A DNA stretch of 9,146 nt. It comes from Chloroflexota bacterium (GTDB lineage: Bacteria; Chloroflexota; Limnocylindria; Limnocylindrales; CSP1-4). The DNA lies in NCBI GenBank assembly GCA_021777365.1, contig JAJYDP010000157.1:1-9146 (forward strand). Reading direction: 5' to 3'. The notes under the pieces are model-generated. The model was given only the letters and a program-made list of their open reading frames with translations, was not told the DNA's origin and did no database searches. The position numbers and the translations under genes were made by a program. Each line of letters begins with the position of its first letter. The stretch's first letter is position 1. Below are positions 1 through 6,403 of this stretch, piece by piece.

Positions 1-471
1 CCACAGCGTGTCGTACCCGCGCTTCCCGAACCACCGGCGCGCCTCCACGGAGGCCGGGACGCGGTCGAGGTGCCGGCGATCGGGGCGCGCGAGCTGGACG
101 GCGGTCGCGACGCCCATGCGCAGCCGTTCGGGCACCGACAGGGGCGCGAACCGCAGCAGGTCGAGCGGCGAGTCGAACGGATAAGGGCGCCCGGCGTGCA
201 TGACCGCCATCGGGCCCTCGCGCCACTCCAGCCGGTCGCCCAGGCCAAGCCGCTCGATGAGCTCGAGGGTCTCGCGGTCCTGCGGGAAGATGTGGTGGTA
301 GTACGGCTCGATGGGCTCGCCACCGACCCGGATCGCGCGCGCGAGCCCTCCGACGCCCGGCGTGGCCTCGACGAGCGCGACAGACTTGCCGGCGCGCAGC
401 AGATGGTCGGCTGCCCCCATGCCCGCCATGCCCGCGCCGATGACGACTACGTCGACCGACCGCTGGTGCAT
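1..471 (-). CDS. NAD(P)/FAD-dependent oxidoreductase, amine-oxidase/protoporphyrinogen-oxidase-like (N-terminal part)
   Basis: The visible 157 residues begin with a Rossmann dinucleotide-binding fold: hydrophobic strand VDVVVIGAGMAGMGAA with GxGxxG at residues 12-17, then ALVE ending in Glu35, the usual ribose-binding acid. GGLAR (41-45) matches the second FAD-contacting motif of the flavin amine oxidase family (PF01593 type). The segment YYHHIFPQDRETLELIERLG (57-76) is typical of the protoporphyrinogen-oxidase-like members found beside glycosyltransferases in polysaccharide loci. The substrate cannot be inferred; desaturation, sugar or isoprenoid oxidation are all possible. The ATG start is supported by AAGGGAG 4 nt upstream and by the Rossmann fold starting within 10 residues. 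The gene is cut by the window edge, so its length is unknown. Hand-counted third-position GC is about 94%, higher than in the genes from 1117 to 7522. FAD binding is very likely; a catalytic role is unassigned. Confidence 0.88.
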   Translation of the reverse strand, partial: MHQRSVDVVVIGAGMAGMGAADHLLRAGKSVALVEATPGVGGLARAIRVGGEPIEPYYHHIFPQDRETLELIERLGLGDRLEWREGPMAVMHAGRPYPFDSPLDLLRFAPLSVPERLRMGVATAVQLARPDRRHLDRVPASVEARRWFGKRGYDTLW

Positions 472-475
472 TCCG

Positions 476-482
476 CTCCCTT
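476..482 (-). promoter_or_regulatory. Ribosome binding site for the FAD oxidoreductase
   Basis: On the minus strand AAGGGAG lies 4 nt before the ATG at 471. It fixes this start, since no other in-frame start precedes the nucleotide-binding fold as closely. Confidence 0.7.
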
Positions 483-524
483 GCGCGCCCTGCGCTGGAA
501 GTATCGATCACGTGACAAGAGACG

Positions 525-545
525 GCCCCCCGCACCGCGGGGGGC
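525..545 (-). terminator. Perfect 9-bp GC hairpin, possible terminator
   Basis: The arms at 525-533 (GCCCCCCGC) and 537-545 (GCGGGGGGC) are exact inverted repeats around a 3-nt loop, ACC. On the minus strand the stem is followed by a pyrimidine-rich stretch, CGTCTCTTGTC, with only scattered T's, so it is at best a weak intrinsic terminator for transcripts coming from the relic at 621-834. It lies 54 bp upstream of the oxidoreductase start, so it would insulate that gene. The rest of 472-620 shows no recognisable gene. It could instead be a chance structure in GC-rich DNA, though a perfect 9-bp stem with a 3-nt loop is not common. Confidence 0.45.
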
Positions 546-620
546 GGGTCGAGAGATCAGGCCAGCTGCGCCGCGCGGCGTCCCCTGCAGCCGCCCGCGA
601 CGATCCGTCGGCCGGCCGCC

Positions 621-834
621 CACCGTCCAGTCGTAACGCGCCCGGTAGAGGCCAAAGCCAGGAGGCCCGCGTAGGGGCGAACAGCGGGATGGGCATCCGC
701 ACGGTGGATTCCCAGTAGGTCTGCCATCGCACGCCGAATCGGAGTCGCGACACCCCGGCGAAAGGGCCAGCGGCGATGAGGACGTCGGACAGCAGGAACA
801 GCGTGTGGAGTTCGACGCTGTAGCGTCGGATCAC
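621..834 (-). pseudogene. Relic N-terminus of a polyprenyl glycosylphosphotransferase (WbaP/CpsE-like)
   Basis: From a GTG at 834 the minus strand reads MIRRYSVELHTLFLLSDVLI, then a second hydrophobic stretch, then LRFGVRWQTYWESTVRMPIP. This is the pattern of the first membrane segments of exopolysaccharide polyprenyl glycosylphosphotransferases, which load the first sugar phosphate onto undecaprenyl phosphate. The reading frame then breaks. Near 672-679 (a short G run on the plus strand) the continuation PYAGLLAL lies in a second frame, and near 651-662 the continuation GLYRARYDWTV lies in the third. Similarity fades after about 621, and the CoA-binding-like and catalytic bacterial sugar transferase domains are absent. 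GGGAG 8 nt before the GTG shows it was once a real start. Intact family members have roughly 450-500 residues; about 70 are visible. The family call rests on pattern recognition and is moderately sure; the disruption is read directly. A sequencing error could explain the first shift but not the missing 3' part. Confidence 0.55.
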
Positions 835-842
835 GCGGGGAA

Positions 843-847
843 CTCCC
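843..847 (-). promoter_or_regulatory. Ribosome binding site of the relic glycosylphosphotransferase
   Basis: GGGAG on the minus strand lies 8 nt before the GTG at 834. It supports the view that the broken reading frame derives from a genuine gene start. Confidence 0.5.
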
Positions 848-1105
848 GGTCTTCAGTGCGGGCGCGTGAAGCCGGACCTGGGCGACTGCTCGGGCTCCTC
901 GCAAAGGGAACCGTCGCTCCGTCTCCTTCGCGACCACGCCGCTGGCCGGCGCGGCAGTGCATTCCCCTCTGCAGAAGCAGGACGCGGCGCTGCGCATGGT
1001 GCGCCACGGAGGCCAGGGGTCGCTGTACGAACGTGCGCGACCCGGTGAGTGGGACCTCATCCGACGGGCCGCACTCGGCTACGCTGTCGACCTCTGCACC
1101 CCACT

Positions 1106-1109
1106 GGAG
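1106..1109 (+). promoter_or_regulatory. Ribosome binding site deciding the ligase start
   Basis: GGAG is followed by 7 nt (ctttcga) and GTG at 1117. This favours 1117 over the far upstream in-frame ATG at 805, whose extra 104 residues are non-hydrophobic and overlap the relic, and over ATG 1171, which has no purine-rich site and would begin inside the first membrane segment. Confidence 0.65.
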
Positions 1110-1116
1110 CTTTCGA

Positions 1117-3531
1117 GTGCGCGAGACGTACCCGACGCACCCTGGCGGGCCGACGACGGCACTGATCGTGATGGCGACCACCGTTGCTGCGACGTTCACC
1201 ATGCTGTTTGCTGGCGGGTCGGGCTCCCTGGAAAACGGGCTGTTCCGCATCCTCTACGACCTCGGCGCGGCGTCGGCGTTGATTATCTGGCTGGTGATGG
1301 GCGCGTGGCGCCCAGGGTGGCTGCCGTCGAGCAGCCTCCTGGCGGCGATCTCCGCCGCCCTCGCCGTGTTCACCGTGGCCTCCGTCACGTCCCGCGTCCC
1401 TCGGCTGAGCCTCGAGATGCTCGGATACGCCGTGCTCCTGGCCGGGCTGTATCTCCTGCTCGTGACACTCATGCGACGGGCTCGAATCCGCAAGCATTTC
1501 CAGGCGCTGGCACTGGTGCTGTGCGTCCTCGTGTGCGGGCTGTACCTGCTGCAGGTATTCGAGGCATGGCAGGCGTGGTGGCTGGTGGTCGGCCACCTGG
1601 CGATCCCGCCCCTCCGCCCCGGGTACCTCGGCCTCTCGCTGGGTTCGCCCAACCCGATTGCCACGCTGGTCCTGCTGCTCGGCGCGTTCGGGCTCGCGAC
1701 GGCGCCGCTCGCTCGCACTCGAGGACGGATCCTGGCGGCCATGCTCGTCGCCGTGGTGGCGATCGTCACGGTCATCACGGGTTCGCGGGGCGCGTGGCTC
1801 GGTGGAGGAGTCGCGCTGGTCGTGTGTGCGGGCGCCGCGCTCGTCTTCTGGCCCGGCACACAGGCAGCGGCGATCGCGTTCGTCCGAAGCCGGCGTGGTG
1901 CCGTGGTCGCGACCGTCGCTCTTGCATGCGTCGTCGTGGCCGGCATCCTCGCCGAGCGCAGCGGCAGGCTGACGCTCGGGGACGAGGGCTATCGCGAGGC
2001 GTTCGCTGCTGCCAGCCTGCGGATGCTCCAGTCGTCTCCACTCGTGGGCATCGGACCCGGCGTCTGGCAGATACTGCGCGCCGCCAACGAGACGGCCACG
2101 CAACCTGACCTGTACATCCCTCACGCCCACAACATCTACCTGCAGACCCTGGCCGAGTTCGGGTTGCTGGGCGTCGTGGCGGGCGTGGTGCTGGCGGCGA
2201 GCCTCGGCTCCCTGATCATCGGGGGGCTCCACTCGGGCGACGCGCCGCGGCGCCGAGTCGCGCTAGCAGCCCTGTTCGGCATCGTGCTGCTCGCCACGCA
2301 GCAGCTGGTGGACATGCTCATGAACGTGCCCGCCCTCCTGCTGGCGATCGCATTGCCACTGGCCTGGCTGGACGCGACCGCGGAGATGCCCCCTGCGACT
2401 CGACCGGTCGCCTCGACAGGCGTCGACCCGGCGCCGACCGTCGGTGCGGGTGTCGGGGCCCGCGGGATGCCACGTCTCCACTCCTGGCGGATCGCGACGG
2501 GCGGGCCCCTCGCAGCAAGGCGGGCACTCGCACTGGGGGCAGCCGCCGTCGTGCTCGTCATCCTGGCCGGGCTGCTGCGCGTCGAAGCGGTGGCGGGCAG
2601 GATGCAGCCAGCGATCGCCGCGTCGGACGCCGGGCGGTGGGCCGACGCCGTCGCGCCCGCGCGCGAGGCCGCGACTGCCGACCCCGCCGTGAGCGCGTAC
2701 TGGTTCACGCTGGGAGTCGCGGCGGCCAATGCCGGCGACCTCGCTCTTGCCGCCTCGGCGCTGCAGACCAGCGCGAGTGCCGATGACTACACCTACGCGT
2801 GGCTGGACCTCGCAGCCGTTCGATGGCGCGGCGGCGACCTCGCCGTCGCGCGCGAGGCCCTCGACCGAGCGGAGCGCCTTGGATGGCAGCGTGCGCCCCT
2901 GGCGATCGCCGCCGGCTGGCTGCGCGAACAACTCGGCGATCGCACCGCCGCGGTCGCAGACGACGCCGCCGCCATCATCGCGGCGCCCACGCTCGCGGGA
3001 GACCCGTACTGGCGCTCTACCGCTACGCTGCGCGGCATGTGGCCGGCCATCCTCGCCGCTGTGCACGCCCAGGTGGCGCGCAGCCCAGGGACGGCGGCCG
3101 ACCATGCCGGTGCGCTCTTCGCCGTAGATCTGATCGCGGGCAGCACGGGCGATGTCTCCCGTGATCTGGGGGCGCTGGATTCGCCCGGGCGCGCGCTGGC
3201 GGAGGTGGTGGTGCCAGCCTGGCAGGGAGTTCCCGGGGCCGAGGCCCGCCTCCAGGCGCTGGCCGAGGCGCATCCGCTCGAGCCTAGACCAGTGACGTGG
3301 TGCCAACTCGTGGCCGCCCGGAACGGCGAAACGACGCTGGTCCAGCGATACGGAACGTGGATCGCGCAGGGACTCTCCGGTGGCGCGCCGGTGGCGCGCA
3401 TCACATTCGGCCGCCCGCAGCCGTACGCCAACGGCGTCCTGGACCGCTACGGGTCGCTCTATCGCCGTCCGGTACCGGCCGATCAGGTCATCGGCATCCT
3501 GCCGCAACTGTCATTCCAGGATCACTTCTGA
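1117..3531 (+). CDS. O-antigen ligase/polymerase family membrane protein with C-terminal TPR domain
   Basis: The product has 804 residues. Residues 13-420 form about 11-12 membrane segments of the Wzy/WaaL family (PF04932 type). Diagnostic motifs are TGSRGAWLG (221-229, with the SRG arginine at 224), SPLVGIGPGVW (307-317) and HAHNIYLQTLAEFGLLG (336-352), where His338 and Asn339 belong to the conserved HN-x-YL loop near the active site. Family members transfer or polymerise lipid-linked glycans on the outer face of the cytoplasmic membrane. A Pro/Ala/Gly-rich linker (421-465) and one more membrane helix (468-488) lead to helical repeats at about 495-620 of TPR type (GRWADAVAPAREAATADP, GDLALAASALQTSASADD, GDLAVAREALDRAERLGW). 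The end, 630-804, is Ala-rich and unassigned; it is predicted to lie outside. Plain WaaL/Wzy proteins have about 400-450 residues, so this is a two-domain form. Whether it is a ligase, a polymerase or a protein glycosylase cannot be told. Its 3' end overlaps the convergent decayed gene by 10 bp. Confidence 0.88.
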   Translation: MRETYPTHPGGPTTALIVMATTVAATFTMLFAGGSGSLENGLFRILYDLGAASALIIWLVMGAWRPGWLPSSSLLAAISAALAVFTVASVTSRVPRLSLEMLGYAVLLAGLYLLLVTLMRRARIRKHFQALALVLCVLVCGLYLLQVFEAWQAWWLVVGHLAIPPLRPGYLGLSLGSPNPIATLVLLLGAFGLATAPLARTRGRILAAMLVAVVAIVTVITGSRGAWLGGGVALVVCAGAALVFWPGTQAAAIAFVRSRRGAVVATVALACVVVAGILAERSGRLTLGDEGYREAFAAASLRMLQSSPLVGIGPGVWQILRAANETATQPDLYIPHAHNIYLQTLAEFGLLGVVAGVVLAASLGSLIIGGLHSGDAPRRRVALAALFGIVLLATQQLVDMLMNVPALLLAIALPLAWLDATAEMPPATRPVASTGVDPAPTVGAGVGARGMPRLHSWRIATGGPLAARRALALGAAAVVLVILAGLLRVEAVAGRMQPAIAASDAGRWADAVAPAREAATADPAVSAYWFTLGVAAANAGDLALAASALQTSASADDYTYAWLDLAAVRWRGGDLAVAREALDRAERLGWQRAPLAIAAGWLREQLGDRTAAVADDAAAIIAAPTLAGDPYWRSTATLRGMWPAILAAVHAQVARSPGTAADHAGALFAVDLIAGSTGDVSRDLGALDSPGRALAEVVVPAWQGVPGAEARLQALAEAHPLEPRPVTWCQLVAARNGETTLVQRYGTWIAQGLSGGAPVARITFGRPQPYANGVLDRYGSLYRRPVPADQVIGILPQLSFQDHF

Positions 3532-4575
3532 GCGATCAATTCGATGGACGCGCCAGGGCCGTCGTACGCAATCGCGTAGGCCGGCGGCGCGGCGATGGTC
3601 TGGCGCAGTGTGGAGCAGCAGTCCGACGGTGACAGCGGGCCCGTGAGGCGCCCCTTCGGGAGATAGACATAGGTGGGCGCGACGCCGTAGCGCGCCATCC
3701 ATTCGGCCACGCAGGCATCGGCTGCGCTCGAACATGCCTGCAGGCCGGCGTTCATGTCGTACTGCCGCCACCGGCGACCGCTCCCGAGCCATTCATAACC
3801 TTGGATCGTGGTCACGCTACGTCGGAGCGGGAGCGTCGGGAACACTCGCTCACCTGGTCGGCGTCCCGGACTGCGACCACGGCGAACGTTGCGTCGGTCG
3901 GCGTATTCGCGGCAATCCAGGCCATCGAGGTTCGCACGTCCTGTGGCACGGCATGATCGGGGGACCCGTCCTGGACGGGCCGGAAGATGGCGCCGAGGAA
4001 CGTCACGCACGTCAACCCCAGGACCGAAAGGCGCACCGCCCGGCTGCCAAGCACGCGGCCGACTGCCGAGAAGTCGCTCGCTTGTGCCCGGTGTCCGCGG
4101 CCACAACCGTGGCGCGCATCGCGATCAACGCGAGCAGCCCGGTGCCCGGGTGACGCCGCCGCCGGGGATGAGCCAGTCGAAGGTCCGCGGCAGCAGGGCG
4201 AACGCCCCGAGCGCCACGACCGCAGGGAGCCACGAGCCCAGGAGCCGTCGCGCCAGCAGGTAGAACACGGGCAGCATCAGGACCGTGCAGATCACCGGCC
4301 ACCACTGCGCAGCTCGAGCAACGGCACGGGCAGGACGTTGCCGCCCAGGGCCATCAGCCATGGCCCGAGCGGCGGGTGGGCGAACGGGATGTCGGCGGCG
4401 TTGTACGCGGTCGCCGCCGGAATGCCCATCCTCGCGCGCTCGATCTCGAGGTTCATCACGTAGAACATGCCGGCGCCCACGGGAAGACCCGCCCCCAATC
4501 GCGGGCGCTGCCGCGCTCCCCTCGTCGGCTGCGCGCACCGGGCCGACTCACGGTGCGTAGATCGTCGACGGTCAT
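3522..4575 (-). pseudogene. Decayed second copy of the GT-C membrane glycosyltransferase, frameshifted and internally deleted
   Basis: Read leftward, successive frames give pieces that align in order with the intact neighbour at 4578-6227. VDDLRTVS (4566-4543) matches FEEIRAVS. GAGMFYVM with IPFAHPPL (about 4510-4300) matches GGLFYAM with IPFVYPPL. LLPRTFDWLIPGGGVTRAPG (about 4197-4138) matches VLPRAFDWMIDGGGLTRSPG. LLALIA is in yet another frame. SMAWIAANTPTDATFAVV (about 3936-3883) matches AMAWVAHRTPVDAQFAVV. SVTTIQGYEW, YVYLPKG and YDGPGAS end the copy. At least four frame changes occur, near 4515-4545, 4300-4320, 4135-4140 and 3841-3858. About 180-195 residues (roughly 180-370 of the intact protein) are missing near 4060-4100, and the copy is 596 bp shorter than the intact gene. 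The first-loop Asp is also lost. An ATG 2 nt after the upstream stop, preceded by AGGTGA, shows it was once the coupled second cistron. Similarity of roughly 45-65% in preserved blocks means an old duplication, not an assembly artefact. Confidence 0.85.
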
Positions 4576-4577
4576 CG

Positions 4578-4583
4578 TCACCT
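4578..4583 (-). promoter_or_regulatory. Former ribosome binding site of the decayed glycosyltransferase copy
   Basis: AGGTGA on the minus strand includes the TGA stop of the intact gene and lies 2 nt before the ATG at 4575. The arrangement is that of translational coupling between two tandem cistrons. Confidence 0.5.
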
Positions 4584-6227
4584 GGCCGTCAGCTGGTACA
4601 CACTCGCGCCCGGCCCGTCGTAGACGAGGCGTACGCCCGGGGCTTGCCCTAGGGACGAGCGGAGCGCGATCGTCCCGTCGTTCGAGGTCGACGCCTCGCC
4701 TAGAAGTGGCCCCTTGGGAACGTACACGTAGAGGCCGGCTGCGCCCGTGCCGACCCACGAGCGCAGGCAGGCATCGGTGCTGGTGGCACAACTCTGGAGG
4801 GCGTCGTCGCGGGCCACCCGCTGGATCCACGCCTGGTGGCCCATCCATTCCCAGCCCTGCACGGTGGCCACACTGCGCCTATCGGCAAGCACAGGGAACC
4901 ACTCCGATGTGGCATCCACCCACCAGCCGTAGCCGGTCACAACGGCGAACTGGGCATCGACAGGCGTGCGGTGCGCCACCCACGCCATCGCCTCGCGGTT
5001 CGCGGGCGAGAGGGCATGCAGCGGATCGTAGGGCGTGATGGGGACCTTGAGCGCCGCCACGACCCCCAGGAGGAGCGCGGCGGCCAGGACCAGTCCGCCG
5101 AACCGATCGCGCACGACGGATCGCGGCCACAGGGGTTCGGCGTGCGGGTCCGTGGACGGCTGGATTGTCGCGAGGATCACCTCCCGGATCCCGATCGCGA
5201 CCAGCATCGCCAGCGGCACCATCGAGTACTGCGGGCCGCCCCGCGGATCGATGACGAAGATGGCAACGACCCAGACGGGGAGCAGCCACCGACGGTGGGA
5301 CGCGCAGTACAGGGCGCCGAGGAGCCCGATCGCCGCGAGGAAGGCCATGTACGGCTCGTCGGTGAACGTCCACGTGAGGACGTACTGGAAACTGTCGTGA
5401 GCGTCGAGCCCCGTCTGGCCCCCCGAGAGCAGGGGACCTGGGCCGAACCGGAGCAGGGCGACCGCCCACCATGGCGCAGCGACGATTGCCGCCAGGGCGA
5501 ACATGCCCAGCGACGCGAGCAGCGACCTCCAGTTCCGTCCCACGAAGACGAAGATGACGACCACCGACACGATCCCGAACAGAGCGCCCTCGGGATGGGT
5601 CAGCATCGTGAGCCCGGCGAGTATCCCCGTGGCCAGGGCCGACCCGCGCGACCGCGTCCGGTAGAAGCGGGCGGCCTGCCAGATCGCGAGCACGGCCAAC
5701 AGGTAGCCGGGCGATCGCGTCAATCCGCCACCATCGATCATCCAATCGAACGCGCGCGGCAGGACCGCGAACGCGTACGTGGCCAGCAGCGCCTCGAACC
5801 TCGACGGAAGGATCTCCCGAGCGAGGAGATAGACGGCCCCGATCGTCAGCACGCTGCCAACGAACGGGACCAGCATCAGGATGGCGATCATCGACATGCC
5901 CGCGAACTGCGCCAAAGCCGCGGCCAGGTAGAACGCGAGCGGTGGATAGACGAACGGGATGCCCACCCCGTTGTACGAGCTGTACATCGGGAGCGCGAAG
6001 CCCGCCCGACGCACGTCCTCCGCCATCGCGTAGAACAGGCCCCCGTCGTTGAGCGGAAAACCCGCCGCGAGGATTGGAATGGCGCGGACGACCAGGCCGA
6101 TGATCATGGGGAGGCTGACCGCGCGGATCTCCTCGAAACCAGCAACTGCTCCGGGCGACCGGGGAACTAGCACCTCGGTTGCGCGGCGCCCGACCCGCTG
6201 GCTGTCACCGAGATGGTCTCCGAGCAT
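4578..6227 (-). CDS. Multi-pass GT-C type membrane glycosyltransferase with soluble C-terminal domain
   Basis: The 549-residue product has a short polar N-terminus, about 12 hydrophobic segments between residues 38 and 394, and a soluble tail (395-549) expected on the outside. The first loop contains LNDGGLFYAMAEDVRRAG (59-76); an Asp at this place (Asp61) is the usual catalytic acid of GT-C enzymes such as the ArnT/PMT families. PFVYPPLAFYL (91-101), LPRAFDWMIDGGGLTRSPGY (156-175), LTHPEGALF (209-217) and APWW (251-254) are further motifs of this kind of lipid-sugar-dependent transferase. The tail carries TPVDAQFAVVTG, SVATVQGWEW, a Cys480-x6-Cys487 pair and YDGPGAS near the end. The sugar and acceptor are unknown. 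The ATG at 6227 is chosen because GGGAG lies 4 nt upstream; a longer reading frame to 6560 adds only Arg/Pro-rich residues and would overlap the divergent gene. The stop lies 2 nt before a decayed second copy. Confidence 0.85.
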   Translation of the reverse strand: MLGDHLGDSQRVGRRATEVLVPRSPGAVAGFEEIRAVSLPMIIGLVVRAIPILAAGFPLNDGGLFYAMAEDVRRAGFALPMYSSYNGVGIPFVYPPLAFYLAAALAQFAGMSMIAILMLVPFVGSVLTIGAVYLLAREILPSRFEALLATYAFAVLPRAFDWMIDGGGLTRSPGYLLAVLAIWQAARFYRTRSRGSALATGILAGLTMLTHPEGALFGIVSVVVIFVFVGRNWRSLLASLGMFALAAIVAAPWWAVALLRFGPGPLLSGGQTGLDAHDSFQYVLTWTFTDEPYMAFLAAIGLLGALYCASHRRWLLPVWVVAIFVIDPRGGPQYSMVPLAMLVAIGIREVILATIQPSTDPHAEPLWPRSVVRDRFGGLVLAAALLLGVVAALKVPITPYDPLHALSPANREAMAWVAHRTPVDAQFAVVTGYGWWVDATSEWFPVLADRRSVATVQGWEWMGHQAWIQRVARDDALQSCATSTDACLRSWVGTGAAGLYVYVPKGPLLGEASTSNDGTIALRSSLGQAPGVRLVYDGPGASVYQLTAR

Positions 6228-6403
6228 GCCTCTCCCGCAATCCCCGCCCCATCGAGGCAAGTATCGCAGCCGACCGTGAGGTCGTTCGCGTGTCGGCGAG
6301 CCCGACAGGATCGACGGACCGAGAACGCAGGCCAAGTTCCGGCAGTCGGTATGGTACGAATGCGCCATGCGGGCGAGGTCGGACTTCAAGCATCGTCTCA
6401 GAC
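6228..6403. promoter_or_regulatory. Divergent promoter region between two glycosyltransferase genes
   Basis: This 176-bp gap separates two genes transcribed away from each other, so promoters for both directions should lie here. Weak -10-like hexamers are GATACT on the minus strand (6260-6265) and TATGGT on the plus strand (6350-6355). Neither has a recognisable -35 at 16-18 nt, so both are tentative. No operator palindrome or RNA element is evident. A 16-codon frame from ATG 6367 ends at 6414 and overlaps the next start; it may be fortuitous. Confidence 0.35.
6232..6236 (-). promoter_or_regulatory. Ribosome binding site deciding the start of the glycosyltransferase
   Basis: On the minus strand GGGAG is followed by AGGC and the ATG at 6227. 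It favours this start over upstream in-frame candidates that extend across the divergent gene. Confidence 0.6.

Larger units (their letters stand above)
835..1116. other. Divergent intergenic region, no gene recognised
   Basis: This 282-bp stretch separates the leftward relic from the rightward O-antigen ligase and should carry the ligase promoter. I see no convincing -35/-10 pair, operator repeat, tRNA or riboswitch. All reading frames through it give arginine/proline-rich, low-hydrophobicity translations with no recognised family. One frame from 957 looks slightly protein-like but runs straight on into an obvious out-of-frame shadow of the ligase. It may hold the eroded remains of earlier genes. 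Confidence 0.4.

Noticed and set aside
805..1116. N-terminal extension of the ligase to an ATG at 805
   Set aside because: The extra 104 residues are Arg/Ser/Pro-rich and not membrane-like, and they overlap the relic on the other strand. A ribosome binding site sits just before GTG 1117.
957..1130. Possible short coding remnant on the plus strand, frame from ATG 957
   Set aside because: A stretch with LIRRAALGYAVDL looks protein-like, but no family is recognised. The frame passes without interruption into a shadow of the ligase, so it cannot be separated from chance.
2263..3507. A 414-codon minus-strand open frame opposite the ligase TPR region
   Set aside because: It is Arg/Gly-rich and antisense to a well-supported coding region; no family features are seen.
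4292..4538. Separate small minus-strand proteins in 4125-4538
   Set aside because: Each fragment aligns with a consecutive part of the intact glycosyltransferase, so they are pieces of one decayed gene and not independent small genes.
4836..6170. A 444-codon open frame on the plus strand opposite the intact glycosyltransferase
   Set aside because: It has a charged, low-complexity composition and mirrors the codons of the minus-strand gene. No motif is recognisable and no start site is supported.
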